From: a virus | Direction: 5' to 3' (one strand) | Virus record (IMG/VR): IMGVR_UViG_3300037827_000187 | Location: 1-64,000 of that record | DNA length: 64,000 nucleotides | In this document: positions 35,301 to 43,212 of the stretch, one piece after another | Layout: every line of letters starts with the position of its first letter | How positions within the stretch are numbered: position 1 is the stretch's first letter | Translations under genes and position numbers: made by a program | Notes under the pieces: generated by a model | What the model saw: only the letters and a program-made list of their open reading frames with translations | Told to the model about the DNA's origin: nothing | The model's database searches: none

Positions 35301-37910
35301 GGTGGTGTTGCCAGTAAGTTGGAAGGATCCAGCATGCGTGCCATCACTTAAAGCTGAAACCGGTCCAGCAAAGGAACCAGCACCAGCAGCCGTCACTGTG
35401 GCATTGGTACCGCAGATATTGAGGGTTCCCCCAGTAGCCGTGGCAGTTAGAGTGCAGGCGCCACTGGTGACTCCATCGACATGGAATGTATAACTAGCAA
35501 TCGAGGGAGAAAAGAAATCACTACCAGTGAGTTTGCTTCCAACCAATAGCCCAGATCCAGATGTGCAACTGTAAATTGGATTCCCCGAAGTGTCCGTCTT
35601 GTACATTGTCAAGGAATTATCAGTGCAAGCAACGGTATTTTGGTCATCCAAAACGGAATTGGTACTACCACTTGGTTGCTGAACAATAGCTTGGACGCTT
35701 AAACCTGAGGTAGTAAAACCATCATTCATGATATGAACGAGGTTTGTGCCAGAGAAGTTAGCAACATTAGGCATGCCAAGAAGACTGGTAATACTAACGC
35801 CATGAGTATTGTGGTTAGCGCCAATCTCTATAGCATCTATGCAATGTTCTAGGTGCCCTCCTTCAAGAACCATGGTTGAGTAATCGTTACCAGAAACACC
35901 ATCGCCATCTATATAAACACAGGCGTTGCCTTGATTTCCAGCGGTGTAACTGCCATTGGTAATTGAGTATCCATGCACGCCTTTTCCACCACCAGTGGCA
36001 TAGTAGATTCCGGCCGTAGCAGGAGTGTTACCAGTTGAAGAACCAAGATCATTGGTACGGAGGTCATCATAAGGGCCGCTCTCAGTTGCTCCTCGTTCGA
36101 CAGCCAGGGCGATGCCCGCGCAGGTGACGCAAAAAATTCCGCGAGTGCCGGAGTGCTCGCCTGCATTGACGTTCTGAACACCAATCAAACTAGGAAGATG
36201 CTCTCCGTTAATCTGGATGTCAAACACATGCATTCCAAAGCTTTGTGAGGCCTGGGAGCCAGGATTCGCGACGGTTGGAAGATAAGGCCAGTTGGGACTA
36301 CCGAATCCAATGAGGGGAGTGTAGAGGAATCCTGTGGCAGAGCCACCATTTGAAGTTGTGCTGGGAACTGACACAGTAAACGTATTGGCAGTCGGAACAG
36401 CCACAACCGTGCGCAACATGTTGTTGTTGGCAGTTGCGGATGCACTGATCCCGACTAGCTCACCAACATAGATATTTTGACTGTTTGCAGGGCCGCCCGT
36501 TGAAACAAGGGTCTGGGTGACCGTGACGGTCATCGTATTGCCACTAACCGAGGTGCCTGTAATAGTCAAGGGCCGAACTGGAAATGGCGTAGTACAATTA
36601 ACAAAAGGAGAAGGAGTATGAAGACCTGTACAAGGAAGGATTACACTGTCTGTTTTACTGGTCCCGATAATCCCATAGAATTGATTAGGAAGAATGATGG
36701 CCGGAGTGCCCACAGTAGAGGCGGTACAGTTGCTTCCGCAACCTCCAGTAAGTGTATTGCCATCTGTGAAGAAGCCAGCAGCAGGGCCATCAATGGCAAT
36801 ATTCACATTTCCAAGCAGGAGTCTCCCTGGAACTGATACTGCTCCTCCTGTTCCTAAAGCAGTCACACCATATAACATTGTGGTAGGATTGGAGTTTGCT
36901 TGCAGACAAACTTGATTGTTAGTAAACATTCTGGCATCGAGGACACCAGGGCCATTGGCTGCAATCTCATCTGCCATAGCAAGCTCAATTGCTTCGCAGA
37001 TGTCACCGGTACCACACGCCCCACCACTGAAACTATTGCCAGGACAATATGCACTTACATCACGCCCAGTGTCTCTGGTTGCGTAAGTTGTACTTCCAGT
37101 TTGATTTATTAAGGCCAGGCCTTTGGTTCCAGACGGCAAGCTCCCTCCACCGCCCGTGCCACAATCCGCAGCTGTAGCGCTCAACACACCTGAAGTTTCA
37201 TGCACACAAAAAGGACCACCGGTCATGTTGGTGGTCAGGTTGCCTGTGAAAGATCCGGTTGTAAAAGCACCGGTAGAAGGGGTTGTACCGCCAATAGGAC
37301 CAGGGGAAGGAAAAGAACTAGTCGAACCGTTTAGGGTAACGGATGTTCCTGCAATGGTAATTGAAGGACAGGTTGCGCCAGCTGCACAAGTAAGAGTACC
37401 GCCGCTTTGAATGGTTAAAGTAGCTGCACCGGGGACATTTTCACCCCCCGTGACGGTAGTCACCCCAGTAACACCAAGAGTTCCAGCTACAGTTTGATTA
37501 TTAACTGCCAGTGTATGAGACCCGACAGTGTAGTTAAAATTTGCGTTATCTTGAGTAACCGCGCCACTAGCACCAGCAAAAGGAACGCTGGTACTAGTTA
37601 AAGTGCTGCTTCCGGAATACAGGACATTTGCACCAATGAGACCGGTGCTTGCTGGCACCAAGGTACCACTCGCCCCAATCACCAAAGCATTGGTGTTAGT
37701 CCCGGCGCCTACTGTACTGAAATTGGGTGAACCTCCGCAAGCTCCTCCTGAGTCTTGAAGAGTCGTGGCATTTAACCAACTGGCACAATTGTTCGCCACG
37801 GGTGAGCCATTAATCTTAGCTCCAGCCCCTCCACCACCAGAGAACTGGCTTTGACCCAAGGCCAAGCCTGTCAACAGAACCAAACTCGATAATAGAGACT
37901 TAATCTTCAT
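32325..37910 (-). CDS. Giant tail-fibre-like protein with signal peptide (1861 aa)
   Basis: 1861 aa, the largest protein in the window. Signal peptide MKIKSLLSSLVLLTGLALGQ. The body is Thr/Ser/Gly/Ala-rich with repeated fibre modules such as IGGTTPSTGAFTTGSFTG and its relative IGSTTPSSGQFTTVNA, a beta-helix-like stretch (about 450-760), and a C-terminal beta domain ending in VVDIPYIVSVNP. Composition is that of phage tail fibres but the signal peptide implies export. Its start lies inside the last codons of the upstream gene. Confidence 0.7.
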   Translation of the reverse strand: MKIKSLLSSLVLLTGLALGQSQFSGGGGAGAKINGSPVANNCASWLNATTLQDSGGACGGSPNFSTVGAGTNTNALVIGASGTLVPASTGLIGANVLYSGSSTLTSTSVPFAGASGAVTQDNANFNYTVGSHTLAVNNQTVAGTLGVTGVTTVTGGENVPGAATLTIQSGGTLTCAAGATCPSITIAGTSVTLNGSTSSFPSPGPIGGTTPSTGAFTTGSFTGNLTTNMTGGPFCVHETSGVLSATAADCGTGGGGSLPSGTKGLALINQTGSTTYATRDTGRDVSAYCPGNSFSGGACGTGDICEAIELAMADEIAANGPGVLDARMFTNNQVCLQANSNPTTMLYGVTALGTGGAVSVPGRLLLGNVNIAIDGPAAGFFTDGNTLTGGCGSNCTASTVGTPAIILPNQFYGIIGTSKTDSVILPCTGLHTPSPFVNCTTPFPVRPLTITGTSVSGNTMTVTVTQTLVSTGGPANSQNIYVGELVGISASATANNNMLRTVVAVPTANTFTVSVPSTTSNGGSATGFLYTPLIGFGSPNWPYLPTVANPGSQASQSFGMHVFDIQINGEHLPSLIGVQNVNAGEHSGTRGIFCVTCAGIALAVERGATESGPYDDLRTNDLGSSTGNTPATAGIYYATGGGKGVHGYSITNGSYTAGNQGNACVYIDGDGVSGNDYSTMVLEGGHLEHCIDAIEIGANHNTHGVSITSLLGMPNVANFSGTNLVHIMNDGFTTSGLSVQAIVQQPSGSTNSVLDDQNTVACTDNSLTMYKTDTSGNPIYSCTSGSGLLVGSKLTGSDFFSPSIASYTFHVDGVTSGACTLTATATGGTLNICGTNATVTAAGAGSFAGPVSALSDGTHAGSFQLTGNTTNPVVGSNVFGWTAPLSASFTSYLLQPPTVAPSGGQFLSCATPSANISACTWSSGTSSGVTSFTGDGALLSNSASTGAVTATLGSALADTLWGNPTGSPGTEEYFGVNAPLAFVTSKLGCATCVTSSGGGAMTAVAPAHVTAAGAISIQNATPANITSSIGTDTAIVTASGSFTNGDSVVGDANGGIADSGAANVTPSSTTTFTGKSLSEDQLTGSAAITTMTEAATGDGITRTGVETANLTAPQVIKNGNSTNNNTSVALLVGAVGTSTGGIGEIIYDVSGTGDILRIYSGGSTSGTTYTPGTLKANVTAAGNLSFAGTESCGTATSVSCVITGAGSTSGTATLTWPAIAGTTSNAIVSSNYLSAPVLVSTVAIGTPPFTVTSTTAVPNLNAAFLNGTTFAAPGPIGSTTPSSGQFTTVNASSTGTFTSAGAASSPGLTVTGAPATAGGSSCTGTTCFPQTYLNAGASGPTTFSTNGTMEGINAPSGFTGNMIDYHVNGGPTIFQITSQGNEIITQTAGTQFALNIQNVTAATASVSQNSPYDIRSGTAWYSPNPNGGTVTIAAATSQDCWSHQILETNGPNGSSIYNIAHNNAVDTCNGIPASSFVQVPYQASWGVQTNTLSNPSAPTVVFGGGSGTGATYTYGIVALVGATRTALGATTAFTGPTTINGTNWPKVTWTAVTNADYYAVYRTASTGTPSTVGIICTIPAGITLECDDKGLTGDTTVAQAFNSTGDVIVGTGPNIGCPSGSTCGGGEYVIGGSIYSGLASTDAGWYADATGNFHIINGTVDEGVAPAGCLSKCSFVVGAPGTSPGENVTTGGVAANTALNTHWYRFYNDVTRKLGTTCLTGVQTSIAADHYHVGIYSFNGTTISAAPVWDCGQQSTATAGQVANTSVTAFTMVPGYYYEAFCTDIASTFVPYVLLNTTAAASGAATFGGGGSQTAHNIGIDTTDVCTASAAALPASPAIANIAFTPATTVVDIPYIVSVNP

Positions 37911-38184
37911 GTTCGATCTTCATTTCGAATTGGGGTTTAAAGTCCCATTCGCCTTTTTCAATTTTTTCTTTGGCGTGCATAATAGCAGATTCCAGGATGT
38001 CAATGGTTTCAGGCTTGGCCCCTGTTTGAACCCACTGGGCATAATAATAGGCCGCCCAACATTCCTTACATCCATGTGTAAGCGGAGGACGGCCTGAATA
38101 CCAATAATTGTGATCGGAGTGGCCGACGACGAACTCATCGACCTCTTTGCCATTTTTAAGACGTGTGACGCCCGTGATGTCCAT
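37900..38184 (-). CDS. Small His/Cys-containing hypothetical protein
   Basis: 94 aa. HSDHNYWYSGRPPLTHGCKE, with Cys and His residues, precedes a helical charged C-terminus. The last codons overlap the start of the giant fibre gene by 11 bases. Function unknown. Confidence 0.6.
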   Translation of the reverse strand: MDITGVTRLKNGKEVDEFVVGHSDHNYWYSGRPPLTHGCKECWAAYYYAQWVQTGAKPETIDILESAIMHAKEKIEKGEWDFKPQFEMKIEHED

Positions 38185-38193
38185 GTGGTGATC

Positions 38194-38213
38194 TAACCCC
38201 GTTTTGTGCCAGG
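38194..38213 (-). repeat. Dispersed CCTCGC-AAAA-CGGGG element, copy 7 (variant)
   Basis: Minus-strand CCTGGC-ACAAAA-CGGGGTTAGATC directly after the stop of the upstream gene. Here CCTGG replaces CCTCG, which weakens the possible hairpin but keeps the right half. Confidence 0.7.
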
Positions 38214-38214
38214 A

Positions 38215-38469
38215 TTAGATATTTATACACCCAGCAGTTGTCAAGTCGTGAAGAACCGTGGCACCAGAGACCGTATCCCAAAGACCACCATCACCGTCGA
38301 CTTCGACGGCGTGGCCATTTGAGATCACCGTGATAGCAGCAACCGTGTTGCCATTGGCGTTGGTTCGAGTCAAGGGCATACGTTGATTGGTGTAGTTCTG
38401 GACGGGCATGTTGCCCCCAGAGACTGTCACGATGCCACCGTTGTTTACTTCGTTGTATCGAATGCTCAT
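38215..38469 (-). CDS. Small virion-like protein of the DGxxWD family, member 1
   Basis: 84 aa. The C-terminal VEVDGDGGLWDTVSGATVL segment is shared with the three genes upstream. Beta-rich, no signal peptide. Likely a small decorating or fibre-tip protein. Function inferred only from neighbours. Confidence 0.65.
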   Translation of the reverse strand: MSIRYNEVNNGGIVTVSGGNMPVQNYTNQRMPLTRTNANGNTVAAITVISNGHAVEVDGDGGLWDTVSGATVLHDLTTAGCINI

Positions 38470-38575
38470 TTTAAACTCCTAAAATAGTCCGGGACCTTAA
38501 TCGCTCGCAGCAGAGGCAGGAGGAGGGGCTCGAGCGTTGGCGCGAAAGAGGGGACGCGCGTCGTGTCCCGGAAAT

Positions 38576-38875
38576 TCAACTTGAAATCATATCGTTGCCA
38601 GTCGCGAGACTGGTGAATTCAGGGGGAACATTGCAGGGCGTAGTGGCGGCAGCATCCCAGAAGCCACCATCCGAGTCGCGTTCGACTACATCGTTGACTG
38701 CGCAACCGTTGGCGACCATCGCCCCATTGAGGGACTTCACGGTGACTGTTAGACCCGAGGGGCGAGGAAAAGTTGTCACATACACCTGTGCCCCAACACT
38801 TGCTGCTACGTTAGTCTGGGTTTGAGTTGTGCCAATTCCAATCGAGTTGGTCGAGTTTGCGCGGTTAGTGGGCAT
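38576..38875 (-). CDS. Small virion-like protein of the DGxxWD family, member 2
   Basis: 99 aa. VVERDSDGGFWDAAATTPC matches member 1 in position and pattern. Start overlaps the upstream stop (TAATG). The 105 bases between this gene and member 1 hold no complete gene. Confidence 0.65.
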   Translation of the reverse strand: MPTNRANSTNSIGIGTTQTQTNVAASVGAQVYVTTFPRPSGLTVTVKSLNGAMVANGCAVNDVVERDSDGGFWDAAATTPCNVPPEFTSLATGNDMISS

Positions 38876-39138
38876 TAGACCGGATCTTTGAAGTTGGTAG
38901 AGTTGACATCAAGAGCCTGGTTCTGGGTATAATCCCATACACCATAGTCTGCACCCAGTGACACTACATCACTCGTGGCTGTGCCAGATTGCTGGGCGTT
39001 GTAAGGCCCGCCCTGGTTGGTGACAGTCTTGAGCTTTTCACCAGTCATCATCTGGACGACCTGGGTGGTAGAGCCTTGGCTTTGCCCAAAACTAGACATT
39101 GTGAGGTTGGAATTTAAAGTTCGACTTGCGGCTGACAT
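38875..39138 (-). CDS. Small virion-like protein of the DGxxWD family, member 3
   Basis: 87 aa from ATG 39138; longer in-frame starts would overlap the upstream gene. The motif is more diverged: VSLGADYGVWDYTQNQAL. Ends in DVNSTNFKDPV. Confidence 0.62.
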   Translation of the reverse strand: MSAASRTLNSNLTMSSFGQSQGSTTQVVQMMTGEKLKTVTNQGGPYNAQQSGTATSDVVSLGADYGVWDYTQNQALDVNSTNFKDPV

Positions 39139-39140
39139 AA

Positions 39141-39386
39141 TTATTGTCCGTTCTTGGAAAAGGTAGTTGTTCCAGCGCTGGTGTTCTGGATTGAGACATA
39201 AGCGCCCGAGGTGTAATCCCACAGGGCTCCGTCTGCCCTGGATACTAGGGGGTGGGAGTTGCTAATTAGAATGGGGGATTCCGTCGGAATAAAGTAGGAA
39301 GCGCCCCCGCCTGTTACACTCTCCACGAGGCTCGTGTCTGCGGTCGCTGAGGCGACGTTATTCAGATAACTTGGGTTGACTGGCAT
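39141..39386 (-). CDS. Small virion-like protein of the DGxxWD family, member 4
   Basis: 81 aa from ATG 39386. LVSRADGALWDYTSGAYVSI is the family motif. It lies two bases upstream of member 3. The gene order points to tandem duplication followed by divergence. Confidence 0.62.
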   Translation of the reverse strand: MPVNPSYLNNVASATADTSLVESVTGGGASYFIPTESPILISNSHPLVSRADGALWDYTSGAYVSIQNTSAGTTTFSKNGQ

Positions 39387-39675
39387 TACTGTGCTCAATT
39401 TGAAGACTCCGTATTTGAAGGGCCGCGAGGGCCAATTTAGCTCCGGTGAACATCGAGAGAAGGGTGGGGCTCGGTTGGAACATACCCAGCAGCATAACAT
39501 TCGAGACCAAGAGGATCGCGACGGCAGCCGTGATACCCTCGGTCCGTGCCACATAGCGGACAAGGGGATTGAGTTCTACGTTTATCCCATACTTCCTCAT
39601 CCGTTTCCCGGAGAGGTAAAGATCGAGGCCAATTAATAGCAAACATAAACTATCTAAGATTAGGAGCTGCGGCAT
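39358..39675 (-). CDS. Membrane protein, three predicted segments
   Basis: 105 aa from ATG 39675, which has GGGAG upstream; ATG 39708 has none. Hydrophobic stretches LLILDSLCLLLIGLDLYL, ITAAVAILLVSNVMLLGMF and a weaker one at LLSMFTGAKLALAAL suggest three helices, as in DUF5658-type proteins. Overlaps the next gene by 29 bases. Holin or membrane-remodelling role is possible but not shown. Confidence 0.6.
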   Translation of the reverse strand: MPQLLILDSLCLLLIGLDLYLSGKRMRKYGINVELNPLVRYVARTEGITAAVAILLVSNVMLLGMFQPSPTLLSMFTGAKLALAALQIRSLQIEHSNASQPKLSE

Positions 39676-39823
39676 TGCTGTAACTCCCGCCGAAGTTCTC
39701 CGGGACATTGGCCTGGAGACGATCGGCCCGGCCAGCCATGGGTTGATAGGGTTGAGGCTCTATTTCGTTGCCGAAGCCTACATATTCAGGAGACTGCGTC
39801 TGACTGAGCCCAGGATAGTTCAA
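39650..39823 (-). CDS. Small protein, paralogue of the next upstream gene
   Basis: 57 aa from TTG 39823, with GGAGG six bases upstream and a TTGA overlap with the preceding stop. Its QPYQPMAGRADRLQANV segment matches QPYVPAAGRADRLGANI in the 90-aa upstream protein, which strongly supports that both are translated. Confidence 0.6.
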   Translation of the reverse strand: MNYPGLSQTQSPEYVGFGNEIEPQPYQPMAGRADRLQANVPENFGGSYSNAAAPNLR

Positions 39824-40092
39824 ATAACACCTCCACCGAGGGAGTTCATCTGGGGACCCTTGGTGTAGATGTTAGCCCCTAGCCTATCGGCTCGCCCGGC
39901 TGCGGGCACATAGGGTTGATACATGTCAGCTCCGCCAGTCTCAGGCTTGTAGCCGGTGCCATCGGCCCCACTATTGGTGCCGCCCATCGGTGCCGTCGAT
40001 AGGGCATTAGCCTGGGCTGAGGTGGGATCTGCTTTGCCATAAGGAGCAGCATTGCCCATCCCAGAAGGAATCGAATTGAGGGGATCATGCAT
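39820..40092 (-). CDS. Small Gly/Ala-rich hypothetical protein
   Basis: 90 aa, probably disordered first half, then YQPYVPAAGRADRLGAN near the C-terminus, shared with the following small gene. Function unknown, structural region. Confidence 0.6.
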   Translation of the reverse strand: MHDPLNSIPSGMGNAAPYGKADPTSAQANALSTAPMGGTNSGADGTGYKPETGGADMYQPYVPAAGRADRLGANIYTKGPQMNSLGGGVI

Positions 40093-40331
40093 TAGAAGCC
40101 TGCGTCAGTGTCGGAGGCCGAGTCATGCTGGGCCTCGCTGGAGCCATAGTGATAACTGGCTCCTTGGCACTCGTCCATCCGAGATCGATCCTGGTCTCGG
40201 CCTGGATTGGCTCCTTCGAGCTTGGATACCGAGCCATCCATGTAGGAGGGTTCCAGGGACTGGGCAGGAGGCCCAATCTTAGGAGCTTCTTCCCCAAAGG
40301 GCTTTGCTAAACTAGTTAAGGTGTCCATCAT
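40092..40331 (-). CDS. Small hydrophilic hypothetical protein
   Basis: 79 aa (ATG 40331, or 40328 directly after). Acidic, Ser/Asp-rich C-terminus (SEAQHDSASDTDAGF), probably disordered. Overlaps both neighbours by a few bases. Confidence 0.5.
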   Translation of the reverse strand: MMDTLTSLAKPFGEEAPKIGPPAQSLEPSYMDGSVSKLEGANPGRDQDRSRMDECQGASYHYGSSEAQHDSASDTDAGF

Positions 40332-40677
40332 GATCGCTATCTAGGCTCCATTGATCAGCCTGGCGAACTCGAATCGGGGCCGTGGGATCATAACTATCAC
40401 CGTAGGCATCGATGTCAACTTCGTAACATTTGGTTCCTTCTCCAGATGTATCCCCCTCGCAAAAAACGGGGTTGTATGGAGGCGTGAGAAACCCACTCGG
40501 ATTAAGATATCCAACCTTAAACATAGGAGGGGCCGGAGACATTCCAGAGCGGTTTTCACCTTCCTCGGAATGAATTGAGCCCACTTCCTGGGAACGTCGG
40601 TCGGCTGCGGTGCTGGAATCAGTCCTCGATTGATTTGAGGACCGATCCCCGGCTTGAAGGGGATGGGGATCGCTCAT
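40312..40677 (-). CDS. Hydrophilic hypothetical protein
   Basis: 121 aa. Disordered N-terminal half; a more ordered C-terminal half includes PPYNPVFCEGD, CYEVDIDAYGDSYDPTA. Contains repeat copy 8 in antisense, encoding YNPVFC. Ends in DSDHDGHLN. Function unknown. Confidence 0.55.
   Translation of the reverse strand: MSDPHPLQAGDRSSNQSRTDSSTAADRRSQEVGSIHSEEGENRSGMSPAPPMFKVGYLNPSGFLTPPYNPVFCEGDTSGEGTKCYEVDIDAYGDSYDPTAPIRVRQADQWSLDSDHDGHLN
40455..40473 (+). repeat. Dispersed CCTCGC-AAAA-CGGGG element, copy 8 (inside a gene, antisense)
   Basis: CCTCGC-AAAAAA-CGGGGTT on the plus strand, antisense to the 121-aa gene. Confidence 0.8.
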
Positions 40678-41195
40678 GCGATTCTCGCAAGATAGATCAT
40701 AAGGCTCAAATCGACCAGAGCAGTCGTGGCGGTCGCACCGAGATAAGCATTGATGCGGCTATTTGGAAGCACAGTCAGATTGTCTATGTTGGTATTGATA
40801 GTTAAATTTGAAGGGGTATTGGCAGTCAAGGCAGTATTGAGGCCATAATTTGAGGCACTGAGAATATTGGAGCCCGATTTGTCAGCAGTTCCGGCAGGAA
40901 CATTCTCAATAAACAAAGTGGCCGCACCAGAAGCAGCCGTGCCATAATAAATACTAACACCGAGGACTTGATATTTTGAGCCCATTGGAACCAGAGCACT
41001 AGCTGCTGAAGGATTCGGAGGGGCAATAAAAAGTGTATAGACGTGTGCAGCAATAATAGTAGCTGCATCCCCGACCAAGGAGATTGGTTCCATTACCTGA
41101 AAAGCTGTAACTGTTCCCGCACCGGCTCCATTTGGAAACTCGACGCCTGCGCTGGGGCCAAAAAGCCCTAAATTATCTCTAACATTAAAACTCAT
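40674..41195 (-). CDS. Small virion structural protein
   Basis: 173 aa, beta-rich, Ala/Thr/Asn-rich (TIIAAHVYTLFIAPPNPSAA, GVSIYYGTAASGAATLFIEN, INAYLGATATTALVDLSLMI). Resembles small capsid-cement or fibre proteins. Overlaps neighbours by 4 and 11 bases. Confidence 0.65.
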   Translation of the reverse strand: MSFNVRDNLGLFGPSAGVEFPNGAGAGTVTAFQVMEPISLVGDAATIIAAHVYTLFIAPPNPSAASALVPMGSKYQVLGVSIYYGTAASGAATLFIENVPAGTADKSGSNILSASNYGLNTALTANTPSNLTINTNIDNLTVLPNSRINAYLGATATTALVDLSLMIYLARIA

Positions 41196-41448
41196 GATCC
41201 TGTTCCTTTTCTTTGTCTTTTAGGAATTCAGCGGGAGCCGTAGGACTAGCAATCTGCTTGGGATGAAATGACACTACACCACAAGCTTTACAAACATTGA
41301 TCACCCAAAGCACCCCGTCTTTTTGAATATAAACCACTTCGGCCACGTAGACCGAGTGTTTGCCTTCGCATTTCCTGTTATCCACAGGCGCTCCTCCGGA
41401 GAAACGAAGGGGGATTAATCCCCCTTGTATGTTTGTTGCATTAGCCAT
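41185..41448 (-). CDS. Small zinc-ribbon-like protein
   Basis: 87 aa from ATG 41448 (TAATG overlap). KCEGKHSVYVAEVVYI and NVCKACGVVSFHPKQ give a plausible C-x-n-C-x2-C-H metal site. Function unknown. Confidence 0.6.
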   Translation of the reverse strand: MANATNIQGGLIPLRFSGGAPVDNRKCEGKHSVYVAEVVYIQKDGVLWVINVCKACGVVSFHPKQIASPTAPAEFLKDKEKEQDHEF

Positions 41449-41831
41449 TAGGGGCAAACGATAAAATCAATCGTGTAGCTGGTGGCTGCGAAGTTGGCCG
41501 CCGCAGTGACAACGAAACCTGTGGTTGTAATACTAGTCACGCCGACAATAAATACCGTTGCCGACCATGTACCAGCGGCAGAACCGGTTGAACTCGCGGT
41601 GGCCATGACCATTGCAGGCTTCGCGGCTACCGGAGGATTGCCAGGAGTGAAGAAGGGAGTCTGGGTACCATCAATATAACTGATGGTGACGGTGGCTGTG
41701 GAGGCATCACCAGTGAACGTAGCAGAGCCACGATAGGCGAGTTCCTTAGAATCCGCGCCTCCGAAGGCCATTTGCTGAAATGTAAATGCGGGTCCACTCC
41801 CGACCCATGTGGCGTTAGCTGCATTACTCAT
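41448..41831 (-). CDS. Small virion structural protein
   Basis: 127 aa, beta-rich (ASTATVTISYIDGTQTP, GTWSATVFIVGVTSITTTGF). Looks like a capsid or fibre accessory protein. Function unknown. Confidence 0.62.
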   Translation of the reverse strand: MSNAANATWVGSGPAFTFQQMAFGGADSKELAYRGSATFTGDASTATVTISYIDGTQTPFFTPGNPPVAAKPAMVMATASSTGSAAGTWSATVFIVGVTSITTTGFVVTAAANFAATSYTIDFIVCP

Positions 41832-41847
41832 TATTTTTCCTTTTTAG

Positions 41848-42030
41848 CTAAGTATACGAGTTTAGTTCAGACCGCCTCGTACGCGGTCGTGTGTAGATCG
41901 GCCTGGGCTGGTAGGTTTTAATCTCCGGCTCGGACTCGATAAAATCTCCCTTCCCCGTGTATGAAAAGGACTTATCCGTAGGATGCTTCTCTTCTTTTAC
42001 ACGGGGGAGGAAATCAGTTCTAATATTCAT
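41848..42030 (-). CDS. Small basic hypothetical protein
   Basis: 60 aa, charged and Pro/Arg-rich at the C-terminus (TYQPRPIYTRPRTRR). Four-base overlap with the upstream gene supports translation. Confidence 0.55.
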   Translation of the reverse strand: MNIRTDFLPRVKEEKHPTDKSFSYTGKGDFIESEPEIKTYQPRPIYTRPRTRRSELNSYT

Positions 42031-42338
42031 TTGGTCATCTTGCGGGTCTCAAATTTGCTCAGATTATCAGCAGTGAGCATATCTGTTGGGACTGTTAGAG
42101 AAAGAAAGTTCTTGGCCTGGAGATCCGTTAGTGATAAATACATCGCAGTTGCGGCGTCTTTGAGGGCCTGACCCTCACCTGTAAAGGTAGCCCACTTTGC
42201 ATCGCCCGAACGCCACATCGATGTTATCCAGGTACTGTAAGCAGCACTTACGAAGGAGTTTATTACTTCACGTTCGAGTTTAGCAGTTGCTGCTCCCTCA
42301 AACATCGAGATAGGATCTGGAAAATCAATTAAGCCCAC
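42027..42338 (-). CDS. Hypothetical helical protein
   Basis: 103 aa, mostly helical with a Trp-containing core (YSTWITSMWRSGDAKWATF). Overlaps both neighbours. Function unknown. Confidence 0.6.
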   Translation of the reverse strand: MGLIDFPDPISMFEGAATAKLEREVINSFVSAAYSTWITSMWRSGDAKWATFTGEGQALKDAATAMYLSLTDLQAKNFLSLTVPTDMLTADNLSKFETRKMTK

Positions 42339-42639
42339 CGGACTTCTCCTCTAATTGTTCAACTGTTTTTGCTCGTTCTACATCTCCTGCTTGGGCCTTA
42401 GGGCCGTGGTCCTTCTGAAAGAAGTTCAGGAAGCGCGACATCAACTTGCCCCAAGTCTTGCCAGACTCGTCAGCTCTTGCGGCACGTGAGCTAATGGTCT
42501 CATCGGGGTTTCCCCCTGTCACTACATTGGCGAATTGATCCAATCCTACTAGATCCTTGTGCAAGTAGCCTTCTTTGGAGGCTCGGCCCTCCTGATAAGC
42601 TACTTGCTCGGGAGTAAGAGGTGTGACAGGATCAGACAT
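42325..42639 (-). CDS. Hydrophilic hypothetical protein
   Basis: 104 aa, charged; KTWGKLMSRFLNFFQKDHG forms a possible amphipathic helix. Ends overlapping the next gene by 14 bases. Confidence 0.6.
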   Translation of the reverse strand: MSDPVTPLTPEQVAYQEGRASKEGYLHKDLVGLDQFANVVTGGNPDETISSRAARADESGKTWGKLMSRFLNFFQKDHGPKAQAGDVERAKTVEQLEEKSGGLN

Positions 42640-42978
42640 TCAGGCTTTCTTTTTAGCAAGAGCCGCCTGGAAGGCCGGAACTACTGCCTTGGCTGCATCA
42701 ATTGCCGCCTGATCAACACCGGCATTCAGGAAGTTCTGCTCAGCCGCAGAGCCACTAGCACTAAGTGCACTAGCAACTGCTTCAAGAACAGTATTCGCAG
42801 CCGTAGCAATAGCCGCAGCATTAGGGACTACTAGCGAGGCCAGGGCCACCACTTCAGGTTCGACGCCTGCAATTTCTTTTTCAATCACGGGAACTTCATT
42901 TGCAGCTTTTACAATGGCTGCTTTTACTAGTTCATACCCTACTTTAAGGTCGTGGGCCAGACCGCTAAATAATGACAT
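42640..42978 (-). CDS. Ala/Val-rich helical protein
   Basis: 112 aa. Ala/Val-rich with a hydrophobic middle (VVALASLVVPNAAAIATAAN), also seen in small phage membrane-active or holin-region proteins. Start overlaps the next upstream stop (ATG at 42978). Confidence 0.6.
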   Translation of the reverse strand: MSLFSGLAHDLKVGYELVKAAIVKAANEVPVIEKEIAGVEPEVVALASLVVPNAAAIATAANTVLEAVASALSASGSAAEQNFLNAGVDQAAIDAAKAVVPAFQAALAKKKA

Positions 42979-43202
42979 TACTTATTCTCCTGGGATTTGG
43001 TACTTCTGTAATAAAGCGCAACCAAGGCAACGATAGTAGCTACTATGTCCTTGTCGTCTTTAGGTAACTTATTATAAGTGGCCATGACAAAATCATGGAA
43101 CTGAGGGGAAGTATAGTAAGCTCCGATCAACGCCGTGATCACCGCTGCCACGCTGTGAGTGGTGATCGAATACTTTGCGAGAAATGCTTGGAGCTTGTTC
43201 AT
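42978..43202 (-). CDS. Putative holin
   Basis: 74 aa with two hydrophobic segments (THSVAAVITALIGAYYTS, DIVATIVALVALYYRS) separated by a short charged loop and a polar C-terminus (STKSQENK), the layout of class II holins. Directly downstream of terminase rather than lysin. Function inferred from topology. Confidence 0.6.
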   Translation of the reverse strand: MNKLQAFLAKYSITTHSVAAVITALIGAYYTSPQFHDFVMATYNKLPKDDKDIVATIVALVALYYRSTKSQENK

Positions 43203-43212
43203 GATTGTAAGG

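Noticed and set aside
38470-38575. Open stretch with a protein-like tail (VEFPGHDARPLFRAN) on the minus strand
   Set aside because: No ATG, GTG or TTG start in frame and no evidence of frameshift from the preceding gene.
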